A stretch of 43,288 nucleotides of DNA, taken from NCBI GenBank assembly GCA_034435015.1, contig DAOTYH010000041.1, forward strand, positions 1 to 43,288, read 5' to 3'. Shown here one piece after another: positions 16,916-24,920 of the stretch. Each line of letters starts with the position of its first letter. The first letter of the stretch is position 1. This stretch comes from DAOTYH01 sp034435015. GTDB lineage: Bacteria; Chloroflexota; Anaerolineae; Aggregatilineales; UBA3940. Both the position numbers and the translations under genes were made by a program. The notes under the pieces are model-generated. The model saw only the letters and a list, made by a program, of their open reading frames with translations. It was not told where the DNA came from and searched no databases.

Positions 16916-16944
16916 ATTATACCGCGTCCGGCTCAGCGGGGAAA
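16916..16944 (-). promoter_or_regulatory. Promoter of the mutase subunit-meaB-prs operon
   Basis: On the minus strand TTTCCC (16939-16944), 17 bp, then a perfect TATAAT (16916-16921), inside the murE-mutase gap. The predicted leader is very short (about 12 nt) but still holds AAGGA. Confidence 0.45.
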
Positions 16945-16952
16945 TCTGCCGT

Positions 16953-18527
16953 TCAGCCTCTCCCTGACGCGGTCGGCAGGGTACGGAGCGGCTGGCCGCG
17001 CAAGGCGGCCCGCATTGCCTCGCGGTCATCCCACGGATATTCAACCGTCCCAAAACACATACTTTGCTCATGGCCCTTGCCAAACGCGATCACCACATCG
17101 CCCGGACGGGCCATCTGGGTGGCAAAATAGATCGCCTCCCCCCGATCAGGCACGCGCCAGAATGTCTCCCCCTCAATGCCGCCCATTGCTCGGCACGCCT
17201 CTGCGCTGGCGGCCATGATCTCATCCAGTGACTCGGTACGCGGGTCCTCAGCAGTGATCACCGTCAGGTCGGCCAGCCGGGCTGAGACTTCCCCCATCAG
17301 AGCGCGTTTCTGGGGATCGCGCAGACCGGCACTGCCCCATACCGCAATGATCCGGCCAGTAGGCGGGATCATCAGGCGGGCGGCACGGAGAGCCTGTTCC
17401 AGCGCATTGGGGGTGTGGGCAAAGTCCACCACCGCCAGAAACGGCTGTCCCTCGTGAATGCGCTCCATACGCCCCGGCACGCCGCGTACCGCTTCAACCC
17501 CTAACCGGATTGCCTCCGGCTCAACCCCTAATCCTATGGCCGCTGAGACGGCGGCTAGGATGTTGCTGACATTGTACTGCCCGATCAGCGCACTGCTCAG
17601 TGCCAGAGTCATACCGTCAGGCCCGCTGATGGTCAAGCGGGTCGAATCAGGGCCGTACTCCACCTGCAGAGCGGAGACTGCCGCCCCCTTAGCAGGGTCA
17701 ATAGCATAGGTGATATACCGGTCAGCAGGGATGGCCAGCAGGTAATCTGCGCTGGGATCATCATCCAGATTGATCACAGCGGTCTTGGGCAGACCAGCCG
17801 CCAGGCCGGTTGTCTTACGCATGCCGTGCATCAGGTCACGGAAGAGCATGGCCTTCGCGTCGCGATAGGCCTCCCAAGTGCCATGAAAGTCGAGATGCTC
17901 ATGCTGAATGTTGGTGATGACAGCCACGTCAAAGTCGCAGGCCGCCACACGATGCTGTGCCCAGCCATGCGAAGTAGTCTCCAGAATACAGTGGGTCAGG
18001 CCGGAGCGTACCATACGGGCCAGGTACTCCTGCACCTGCGGGGCGGCAGGGGTGGTCACATGCAGACCCGTATCCACCTCCTGATCGCCCAGCACGGCAT
18101 TGATGGTGCTGATCATCCCGACGGGAACACCGGCTGTCTGCAGGATGCTGAACAGCAGATTAGTGGTGGTGGTTTTCCCATCTGTGCCGGTCACGCCGAT
18201 CATGACAAGCCGGCGGGCCGGAAATCCAAAGAAAGCCGCGCTCAAGTAGGCTAGTGCCAGCCCTCCATCTGCCACCTGTACATAAGGGACGGAACAGGAG
18301 ACCTGATCAGGAGGATATTCCCCCACTACAGCGGCGGCGCCGCGCTCCACCGCCGCAGGGATGTAGATATGTCCGTCAGTAGATTTGCCCATGCGGGCTA
18401 CAAACAGCCCGCCTGGCTGGATCGCCCGGCTGTCTTCACAGATGGGGGCAGTGATGGCCGGGTCAGAGGTGACTGCGCTGTCATCTACGATATTGGGTAC
18501 GGCTTTGAGCAAATCAGAGAGATTCAT
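16953..18527 (-). CDS. murE: UDP-MurNAc-tripeptide synthetase
   Basis: This 524-residue Mur ligase adds the third amino acid to UDP-MurNAc-L-Ala-D-Glu in the cytosol. The ATP-binding loop is GVTGTDGKTTT (111-121), with an ATP/Mg-domain LETTSHG (182-188) and the C-terminal GKGHE (484-488). The specificity loop reads EDPR (427-430). Enzymes that add meso-diaminopimelate usually have DNPR and the S. aureus lysine enzyme has DNPA. Diaminopimelate, lysine or ornithine must therefore be left open. It follows the histidine kinase gene by 33 bp and is probably on the same transcript. Confidence 0.95.
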   Translation of the reverse strand: MNLSDLLKAVPNIVDDSAVTSDPAITAPICEDSRAIQPGGLFVARMGKSTDGHIYIPAAVERGAAAVVGEYPPDQVSCSVPYVQVADGGLALAYLSAAFFGFPARRLVMIGVTGTDGKTTTTNLLFSILQTAGVPVGMISTINAVLGDQEVDTGLHVTTPAAPQVQEYLARMVRSGLTHCILETTSHGWAQHRVAACDFDVAVITNIQHEHLDFHGTWEAYRDAKAMLFRDLMHGMRKTTGLAAGLPKTAVINLDDDPSADYLLAIPADRYITYAIDPAKGAAVSALQVEYGPDSTRLTISGPDGMTLALSSALIGQYNVSNILAAVSAAIGLGVEPEAIRLGVEAVRGVPGRMERIHEGQPFLAVVDFAHTPNALEQALRAARLMIPPTGRIIAVWGSAGLRDPQKRALMGEVSARLADLTVITAEDPRTESLDEIMAASAEACRAMGGIEGETFWRVPDRGEAIYFATQMARPGDVVIAFGKGHEQSMCFGTVEYPWDDREAMRAALRGQPLRTLPTASGRG

Positions 18528-18560
18528 AGTCCCCGTATGTTCCAGTGATCTTCCTTGGAT

Positions 18561-20597
18561 TTAAGAGAAAAAGACGTCCCGCTCCTCCCCTTCCTCCACA
18601 TGGGCGGCAGGCAGCCACACCGTGAAGGTGGTTCCCTTACCGGCGATGCCCTCGCTGGCCGCTTCTATCGTACCGCGGAAGCGCTCAACGATCTCCTTGG
18701 CAATAGACAGCCCCAGACCAGTGCCGGCTTTGCCGGATACAAGCCCTACGCCCCCCCGGTAGAACCGCTCAAAGACACGGGTGATCTCATGAGGAGGAAT
18801 GCCGGGGCCGGTATCAGAGACGCTCAGCCCCACCCGCTTAGGATGTTCGCCGCCCTCACTCAGCACACGGACCGTCACCCGCCCGCCGGCAGGGGTGTAG
18901 TTGAGCGCATTGGTCAACAGGATGCCGATCAGCTCATCGAGCATCAGCCGATCCACACGGGCATAAGCAGGGGCTTGATCCGCCTCGAAAGACAGGGACA
19001 ACCCGGCCTGTTCAGCTAACATCTGCCGGTCGGCGACAAATGAAGCGAGCGCCTGATTCAAATCAACCAACACCAAGTCAGGCTGGATAGTCCCCTGATC
19101 AAGGCGGGAGACCTTCAGAATGCTCTCAACCAGACTTTCCAGACGCCCCGCTTCATTTTCCAGCGTTTGCAGGTACTCTTCCCTTCTGTCCGGGCGAACA
19201 GCCAGCAGATGCAGGTACAGCTTGATATTGGCCACTGGTGTCCGCAGTTCGTGGGAGACATTGGAAACAAACTCATCCTTGACACGGCTAAGGGCTTTCA
19301 GATGTTCGTTGGCCTCATTCAACTCGGCAGTGCGCTCGGCAACCTTATCGGCCAGTTCAGCGGCATAGCGCTGAGACTCCTCATACAGACGGGCATTCTC
19401 AATAGCAATGGCGGCCAGCCGTGCCAAGCCAACCAGCAGGCGCAGGTCCTCCGGATTGAAGGGCTGTTTTCTGAGACGGGTGATCAGCATCGCCCCGATA
19501 GTGCGCTCACGGATAATGAGCGGGGCAACCATGACATGCTCATCTTCATCCACTGGTGTACCGGGGACATGAACCACCCGCGGGTCATGCGAGGCATTGT
19601 TGACCAGCAGAGGCTCTCTTTGTGCCACACTGTGTCCGGTGATTCCTTCTCCCACCCGCAGACGGTGGTCCATCATCTGCTCGACGTACTCCCCATAGGC
19701 CACCACAGGCCGCAAGGTGATTCCATCCTCCTCAAGACGGAAGATCGTTGCCTCATCTGCCTTCAGAAGCATCAGGGCACGCTGTGCGATCAGCGAGAGC
19801 AGAGTCTGGAGGTCAAGCACGCTTAGCAGATCGCCGCTGGTATCCAGAAGGCTTTCCAGCGCAAGCTGGCGCTGATAGAGCACGTCCCTGAGGGAGGCCG
19901 CCTCCAGAATGGCGCTGGACATGAAATAGGTCATCAGCAGGACAATGGCCAGGTAGCCGTATTCAATCAGATAGACAAAACGATACAGGCCGCTGCTGAC
20001 GGCTGTATCATTCAACGCCGCCAGGATGAAAGGAGTCAGCGCTATCAGAAGGTTTAAAGACTCCCGGTCGCGCTTTTTCAGCCAGAAACGCGCCGCCCCC
20101 CAGAGGACATAGGCGGCGGCCAGCAGGCCTCCGACACTGTGGATGTTGGTGAGCAGGCCGGGCACAGCCTCATAATAGGTCACATGCAGGCCAAAGGGAA
20201 GGGCAACCTCTTTAATAGAAGGCGGTGTCAGCGTCCATGTCAAATCGCCGGGGAAAATAATCTGGGCCAGCCCTGCCAGCACAAAGAAACCGGTGAAGGT
20301 ATACAGAACAGGCTTCTTAACCCACGAGGTATAGAGGGAGATGAACCATAGAAAGGCAATCGTGATCAGGGCGAGAGCAACTATCTGTCCCCTCTGCCAC
20401 TGAACGCCTGCTTCAGGCGTGGTGACGTTGTACAAGCCGGCGCAAAAGACGCAGTAGAGGCTGACCAACAGGCTCACGACGCCCAACAACAGTCCCCCGC
20501 TTCGCCTGATCCGGAAGGTATAGGTCAGAAGCTGGTAAAACCCAACGTAGAAGGTGATACCAGCTATGACAATAGGAGGAATGGACTGGGCGCTCAC
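18561..20597 (-). CDS. Membrane sensor histidine kinase with GAF domain
   Basis: The 678-residue protein has an N-terminal sensor of about seven membrane segments (residues 8-230), like 7TM histidine-kinase N-terminal domains. A GAF domain follows (about 255-400), then a coiled linker and a dimerisation/phosphoacceptor domain with SHELRTP (His449). An ATPase domain completes it, with the N box (NALNYTPAGG), G1 (SDTGPGIPPHE), F box (FERFYRGG) and G2 (GTGLGLSIAKE). The start is a GTG with GAGG upstream. No response regulator is encoded nearby, so it is an orphan kinase here. The signal is unknown. Confidence 0.92.
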   Translation of the reverse strand: MSAQSIPPIVIAGITFYVGFYQLLTYTFRIRRSGGLLLGVVSLLVSLYCVFCAGLYNVTTPEAGVQWQRGQIVALALITIAFLWFISLYTSWVKKPVLYTFTGFFVLAGLAQIIFPGDLTWTLTPPSIKEVALPFGLHVTYYEAVPGLLTNIHSVGGLLAAAYVLWGAARFWLKKRDRESLNLLIALTPFILAALNDTAVSSGLYRFVYLIEYGYLAIVLLMTYFMSSAILEAASLRDVLYQRQLALESLLDTSGDLLSVLDLQTLLSLIAQRALMLLKADEATIFRLEEDGITLRPVVAYGEYVEQMMDHRLRVGEGITGHSVAQREPLLVNNASHDPRVVHVPGTPVDEDEHVMVAPLIIRERTIGAMLITRLRKQPFNPEDLRLLVGLARLAAIAIENARLYEESQRYAAELADKVAERTAELNEANEHLKALSRVKDEFVSNVSHELRTPVANIKLYLHLLAVRPDRREEYLQTLENEAGRLESLVESILKVSRLDQGTIQPDLVLVDLNQALASFVADRQMLAEQAGLSLSFEADQAPAYARVDRLMLDELIGILLTNALNYTPAGGRVTVRVLSEGGEHPKRVGLSVSDTGPGIPPHEITRVFERFYRGGVGLVSGKAGTGLGLSIAKEIVERFRGTIEAASEGIAGKGTTFTVWLPAAHVEEGEERDVFFS

Positions 20598-20635
20598 CTG
20601 AGACCTCGACAGGCCGGCATAGATGCTACTTTCTC

Positions 20636-20664
20636 AGTATAGACTACCTTTGCGAGGGGAACAA
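20636..20664 (-). promoter_or_regulatory. Promoter of the histidine kinase-murE unit
   Basis: On the minus strand TTGTTC (20659-20664), 17 bp, TATACT (20636-20641). The -35 overlaps the T-tract of the atp terminator. Confidence 0.5.
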
Positions 20665-20693
20665 AAAGACCCCTCGGCTGTCAGCCCAAGGGG
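20662..20693 (-). terminator. Intrinsic terminator of the atp operon
   Basis: On the minus strand, CCCCT/AGGGG and GGCT/AGCC stems with a 3-nt loop are followed by TCTTTTTG. It lies about 95 bp after the atpF stop, so the operon ends there. Confidence 0.8.
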
Positions 20694-20788
20694 CATCACG
20701 GGATACGGCTCGCCCCGCCTGACACAAAGCAACAGACAGAGCACCCCTTCCGTTAGCGGGCCGTCTTGTAAGGAGGATAGACCGCTGG

Positions 20789-21499
20789 CTACGAAAGTGA
20801 AACGCGGAGCGCTTCCAACTGGCGGCGGAAACTGCCGTCTACTTCCTGTGCACCGGCCCGGACGATCACACCGCCAAGGATAGCGGGATTAGTCTCAAAC
20901 TGCACCTGCTCTGCACCCAGCTCCTTCTTGAAGCGCTTCTGCTCCTCAGCCGTGAGCGGAACAGCCGTGACAACAACCAGCCCGTCACCTAGATTCTTCG
21001 CTTCCGGCGGCAGGCGGGTAAAGAAATCCTGCACCAGCTCATGCTGGCGCTTATCGTCCAGATTAGCACCGATCAGATGGCTGGCCGCGGCAATACTGAG
21101 CGAGACAATCTGATCGCGCATCCCCGCCAACAGGGCCTCCCGTTCAGCGGCGGCCTCCTCTTTAGCCTGCTCAATGATACGGTTAGCCTCTTCATTGGCT
21201 GTGGCTTTGATCTGGCTGGCGGCTTCCTCAGCGCGCTGGCGTGCCTCAGCAACAATGCGTTGTGCCTCAACGCGGGCCTGATCCAGCAGAGCCTGCTTGT
21301 CAGCCTCAGCGCTGGCAAGAGCCTCCTCCGCCCGGCGGGCGTTATTGATCCCCTCGGCAATGCGTTCGCGGCGCTGTCTGAGCATCTTGGTAATAGGCCT
21401 GTAAGCCACCACGCTCAACAGCACGACCATCAGCAACAGATTAACAACGTTGGCGATCAGAAGGCCAGCGTTGATCCCCAGCTTACCTAGTGCGTCCAA
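20789..21499 (-). CDS. atpF: ATP synthase subunit b with a partial delta-like C-terminus
   Basis: The 236-residue protein has one N-terminal membrane helix (about 12-33). A long charged Ala/Glu/Arg-rich coiled coil (40-140) forms the peripheral stalk of F-type ATP synthase. The tail differs from ordinary b subunits, which are about 160 residues. Residues 170-236 (VVVTAVPLTAEEQ, then NPAILGGVIVRAGAQEVDGS and RRQLEALR) resemble the C-terminal segment of subunit delta, without delta's N-terminal six-helix domain. I see this as a b/partial-delta fusion. The start is TTG with AAGGAG; a stop codon lies in frame just upstream. It is the last gene of the operon. Confidence 0.88.
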   Translation of the reverse strand: MDALGKLGINAGLLIANVVNLLLMVVLLSVVAYRPITKMLRQRRERIAEGINNARRAEEALASAEADKQALLDQARVEAQRIVAEARQRAEEAASQIKATANEEANRIIEQAKEEAAAEREALLAGMRDQIVSLSIAAASHLIGANLDDKRQHELVQDFFTRLPPEAKNLGDGLVVVTAVPLTAEEQKRFKKELGAEQVQFETNPAILGGVIVRAGAQEVDGSFRRQLEALRVSLS

Positions 21500-21523
21500 T
21501 GGTCACTACTCCTTGCCGCCCGA

Positions 21524-21778
21524 TTACCCAACACCCACAAAGACAAGCACCAGCGCTACTACCAGCGCATAGATCGCCACTGCTTCGTTCAGGGCAATCG
21601 CCAGAATCATGTTGGTCTGAACAAGGGGAGCCGCTTCCGGGTTGCGGCCAATAGACTGCATCGCGCCCATGGCCAGCAGGCCGATACCGATGCCGGGTCC
21701 CAGCGTCCCAAGCCCAATCGCAATGGCCGCGCCTAGAAGCTGTGCTACCTGTTTCAATGCCTCGCCTGTAATCTCCAT
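21524..21778 (-). CDS. atpE: ATP synthase subunit c
   Basis: This 84-residue hairpin of two membrane helices forms the rotor ring. The ion-binding carboxylate is Glu65 (LNEAVAIYAL), and the polar loop is IGRNPEA. The residue after Glu65 is Ala, not Ser/Thr, and no Gln is present in helix 1 at the Na+-ligand region, so it looks proton-specific. A GAGGAGG ribosome-binding site precedes the ATG. Confidence 0.97.
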   Translation of the reverse strand: MEITGEALKQVAQLLGAAIAIGLGTLGPGIGIGLLAMGAMQSIGRNPEAAPLVQTNMILAIALNEAVAIYALVVALVLVFVGVG

Positions 21779-21844
21779 TATTCCTCCTCGCCTTTGATGT
21801 CAAGAAGTAGGTATTCGATTTTTGAGTGGTTGTGCCGGCACTTC

Positions 21845-22993
21845 TTAGTGATGCTCCCCTGCATGATCGCCATGACCGGCCATCGCCACAGAAGAAAAGA
21901 CCAGCGTCAACATGGCAAACACAAACGCCTGCAACGCACCGATCAAGACTTCCAACAGATAGAAGATCAACGGTGCACCCACAGGGATCAGGAACGAAAT
22001 CACCATCAGCAACACGGCGCCGGCAAAGATATTGCCAAAAAGACGCAAGCTGAGTGAGACAACCTTGATCGACTCGGAGATAGCCTCCAAGACACTGACG
22101 GCCAGCTCAATCACGCCGACAAAACCCTTGGACAGGGCAGGCAGGTTGAAGAAGCGGAAGAAATAAGACGGCCCTAACTTCATCACGCCAAACACTTGCA
22201 CACTGACCATCGCTACCAACGCCAGCCCCAGCGTCATGTTCAGATCGGTGGCGGCAGTGCGCAGGAAAGGCGTCACCACTACACGGATGCCGCTCTCATC
22301 AACCGCTTGCTCACCCTCGCCGGCGCCATGAGCAGTATCTCCCTCCGCGCCATGTTCGGGGCAAACCGCTGAAGTCTGGCCGCTGGGGAAGATACGGTTA
22401 TCTTCCTCAAAACCCAGCCGATAGATGCCGGTATGGCCAATTTCGACCGGGATGTACCCTACCACGCCCTTGCTTGGCTCGGCGCAGTGCATGATCCCGA
22501 CGCTGTCCACCAGCGGGATAAAGTGCAGCCAATTGGCCGTCAGCACTACCAGAAAGATCGTCACGGCAATAGGGAAGACCTTTGGCCCCCACTCAGCCCC
22601 CACAACCTGATTGGCCAAATTGTAGATGAACTCGATCAGGGCTTCGAAGGTGTTATGCCAGCCCTTCGGGACCATCAGGTCATCACCTTCAGCATCCACC
22701 GCTTTGGGGTTAGCCTCATACAGCTTCAGACGACGGCGGGCGGCACTGCCCGCGATCAGTGCCAGGATCAGCACCACCAGATCGGCGATCAGAAGTGACA
22801 GCAGGGTATTGGTCAGGTAGAACCCGGGAACGCCCAGTATTGGCCGCTCGGTCAACGCCTCAGGCGGAAGCTGAACATGCGGGAACGCCACTGGTATCCC
22901 GCTCCCGCTCAGCAAAAGCACCGGCCCGATGCAGGCGGCTACCGCCAAGCCCAGCACTACAAGAAAAATGAGAAGGTTTCGAAGGTTCTTCAA
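21845..22993 (-). CDS. atpB: ATP synthase subunit a, with a large polar insertion
   Basis: This 382-residue stator channel protein is longer than the roughly 240-270 residues usual for the family. The essential Arg is Arg317 in SLRLFGN. Helices at 8-28, 60-82, 138-160, 240-270, 288-312, 318-338 and 345-370 fit the fold. Between about 165 and 238 lies a hydrophilic insertion with two Cys (170, 211) and Glu/Gly/His-rich sequence. The tail ends HGDHAGEHH. The start is a TTG after GGAGGA; the ATG just upstream is in another frame. Confidence 0.95.
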   Translation of the reverse strand: MKNLRNLLIFLVVLGLAVAACIGPVLLLSGSGIPVAFPHVQLPPEALTERPILGVPGFYLTNTLLSLLIADLVVLILALIAGSAARRRLKLYEANPKAVDAEGDDLMVPKGWHNTFEALIEFIYNLANQVVGAEWGPKVFPIAVTIFLVVLTANWLHFIPLVDSVGIMHCAEPSKGVVGYIPVEIGHTGIYRLGFEEDNRIFPSGQTSAVCPEHGAEGDTAHGAGEGEQAVDESGIRVVVTPFLRTAATDLNMTLGLALVAMVSVQVFGVMKLGPSYFFRFFNLPALSKGFVGVIELAVSVLEAISESIKVVSLSLRLFGNIFAGAVLLMVISFLIPVGAPLIFYLLEVLIGALQAFVFAMLTLVFSSVAMAGHGDHAGEHH

Positions 22994-23008
22994 TCATCCT
23001 CCTCCCTG

Positions 23009-23299
23009 TCAGTGTTGCGGGGAAGGCGGCCTGCCTTCTCCTCGACGCTGTTGATACTGACGTTGGGCGGCCCGCGCCGACTGGAGGGCTGAGCTGACCA
23101 TGATCACCAGCCCCAGCACCACAGCAAGCAACAACAACGCCAGCAGAATCCATGGCTGTGTGCCCAGCCAGCGATCCAACGCACGGCCTGCAAAGATGGC
23201 CGCCATGATCAGGATCGGGATCGTGCAGCCCAGCCCCCCCAGATTGGCACCCATCACTGCCAGCCCAGCCAGAGGCAGGCGCCGGTTGTCGTCATCCAT
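23009..23299 (-). CDS. atpI: AtpI/AtpZ-like small membrane protein
   Basis: The 96-residue protein has two membrane helices (about 20-40 and 48-72) joined by GRALDRWLGTQP, the pattern of AtpZ/AtpI proteins encoded at the head of F-type ATP synthase operons. These assist ring assembly or Mg2+ supply. It is the first gene after the operon promoter. The C-terminal tail is basic and polar. Confidence 0.75.
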   Translation of the reverse strand: MDDDNRRLPLAGLAVMGANLGGLGCTIPILIMAAIFAGRALDRWLGTQPWILLALLLLAVVLGLVIMVSSALQSARAAQRQYQQRRGEGRPPSPQH

Positions 23300-23347
23300 C
23301 TGTTGTTCAGCTTCATCCGGAAAGCCCGATCCAATCGAGCCTTGCGT

Positions 23348-23376
23348 ATAATATCACAAAACCTAATTGTGGTCAA
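23348..23376 (-). promoter_or_regulatory. Promoter of the atp operon
   Basis: On the minus strand TTGACC (23371-23376), a 17-bp spacer, TATTAT (23348-23353), about 48 bp before the atpI start. No terminator is seen between nuoN and this promoter, so some read-through from the nuo genes is possible. Confidence 0.6.
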
Positions 23377-23420
23377 AAATTGTCCGAAAATTCGCTTTTA
23401 ACTGCGCACGTCAGAGCCGG

Positions 23421-24920
23421 TCATGGGATCGCCGCCACAAGGCTCTGAGCCGCATCAAGCGCCCAGCTCCACCATGGCGCGGCCAACGTCCCCATGGCCA
23501 GAATACCGACACCGGTAATCAGTAACACAAACCCGTAAGCCGGTGAGACAGCCAGAGGACGAGTGTCTTCCGTCGTATCCACAAACATTACCTTGATCAC
23601 CGTCAGGTAGTAGTAAAGCGCCACAATCGCGTTTAAAACACCCAGCACTGCCAGCCACACATAGCCCGCCTCCACTGCCGCCGCAAATAAGAAGAACTTG
23701 CCAAAGAAGCCCGCCAGCGGAGGCACGCCGCCCAGGCTCAGGAGCGATAACACCATCATCAACGCCAGAGGCATAGACCGACGTGACAGGCCGGCAAAGT
23801 CCGCGATCTGGTCACTGCCGGTTGTGTTGCTGACAATGATAATCACGGCAAAGGCCATTATGTTGGTCAGCACATACATAAACATATAGAATGCTACTGC
23901 CGCCGCGCCAAGGCTGGTCTGGGTAAGAGCTACCACCCCGATCAGCGTATAACCCGCCTGCGCAATAGACGAATACGCCAGCATCCGCTTGATATTTCTT
24001 TGCACCAGCGCCAGGATGTTGCCCAGAGTCATGGTCACCGCCGCGATGGCGGCTACCAGCCCCGCCCAGTAGGGAATCACCTCTACCGGCCAAATAGCGC
24101 TGAAGACGCGCATCAACAGGGCAAAGCTGGCCGCCTTGCTGGCCGTCGAAACAAAAGCGGTAACAGGTGTCGGGGCGCCCTCATACACGTCGGGCGTCCA
24201 GAAGTGGAACGGCACAGCCGCCACTTTAAAGCCAAACCCGGCCAGCACCAGCAACAGGGCGATCACCAGCCCAAACGCTCCTTCCACCCCGCTGTTCAAC
24301 AGCTCTCCGAGGGGGGCGGACAGGGCATAGATATTGGTTGTGCGGGCAAAGCCGTACAGCAGGCTGAGGCCGTACAGCAACAGACCTGACATGAACGCGC
24401 CAAACAGATAATATTTGAGGCCTGCCTCGGCACTGCGGGGTGTGTCACGCAGGAAGCCGGCCAGCACATACAGGCTGATCGAGGCTGTTTCCAGCGCCAC
24501 GAAGACCATGATCAGGTCGGCGGCGGCGCCCATCAGGCTCATGCCGATTACAGCAACCACCACAATCGCATAAAACTCACCCTGACGCCCCAGCTTAGGA
24601 ACGTCCAGCGCGATCAGGCAGGTCAATGCACCGCCGATCAACACGATGGTGCGGAAGATAAGCGCCAGCATGTCATAACGTATCATCCCCCCCAGCATCA
24701 CACCCTCAAAGCCGGGGGTGGAGACGAAAGACAGCCCCACGAACAGGTTGACCAGCAGGATGAGGATCATCCCCACGCCGGCCACCAGCCCGACCGTGCG
24801 GCGGCGGGCCGGCTTCAGGAACAAGTCAACGCTCAGGACGATCAGCAAAAGAGCCAGCAGGCCGATCTCCGGCAGGATAGGAATAACCACCTGAAGCGGT
24901 GGGACGGTTTCAGTAAACAC
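23421..24920 (-). CDS. nuoN: NADH-quinone oxidoreductase subunit N
   Basis: This 499-residue antiporter-like proton-pumping subunit of the complex I membrane arm has about 14 helices. The pumping residues are present: Glu144 (ALETAS), Lys232 (GFKVAAVPFHFW), Lys262, Lys311 (QRNIKRML) and Lys408 (GFFGKFF). The start is GTG, placed directly after the TAG of the preceding nuoM, with GGAGGT upstream. It is the last gene of the nuo block. Confidence 0.96.
   Translation of the reverse strand: MFTETVPPLQVVIPILPEIGLLALLLIVLSVDLFLKPARRRTVGLVAGVGMILILLVNLFVGLSFVSTPGFEGVMLGGMIRYDMLALIFRTIVLIGGALTCLIALDVPKLGRQGEFYAIVVVAVIGMSLMGAAADLIMVFVALETASISLYVLAGFLRDTPRSAEAGLKYYLFGAFMSGLLLYGLSLLYGFARTTNIYALSAPLGELLNSGVEGAFGLVIALLLVLAGFGFKVAAVPFHFWTPDVYEGAPTPVTAFVSTASKAASFALLMRVFSAIWPVEVIPYWAGLVAAIAAVTMTLGNILALVQRNIKRMLAYSSIAQAGYTLIGVVALTQTSLGAAAVAFYMFMYVLTNIMAFAVIIIVSNTTGSDQIADFAGLSRRSMPLALMMVLSLLSLGGVPPLAGFFGKFFLFAAAVEAGYVWLAVLGVLNAIVALYYYLTVIKVMFVDTTEDTRPLAVSPAYGFVLLITGVGILAMGTLAAPWWSWALDAAQSLVAAIP

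Noticed and set aside
16898..16952. Cobalamin riboswitch before the mutase subunit
   Set aside because: The gap is only 55 bp and filled by a promoter and a ribosome-binding site; a cobalamin aptamer would not fit.
16898..17083. 62-residue extension of the B12-binding subunit
   Set aside because: It overlaps the end of murE and does not resemble the family; AAGGA precedes the ATG at 16897.
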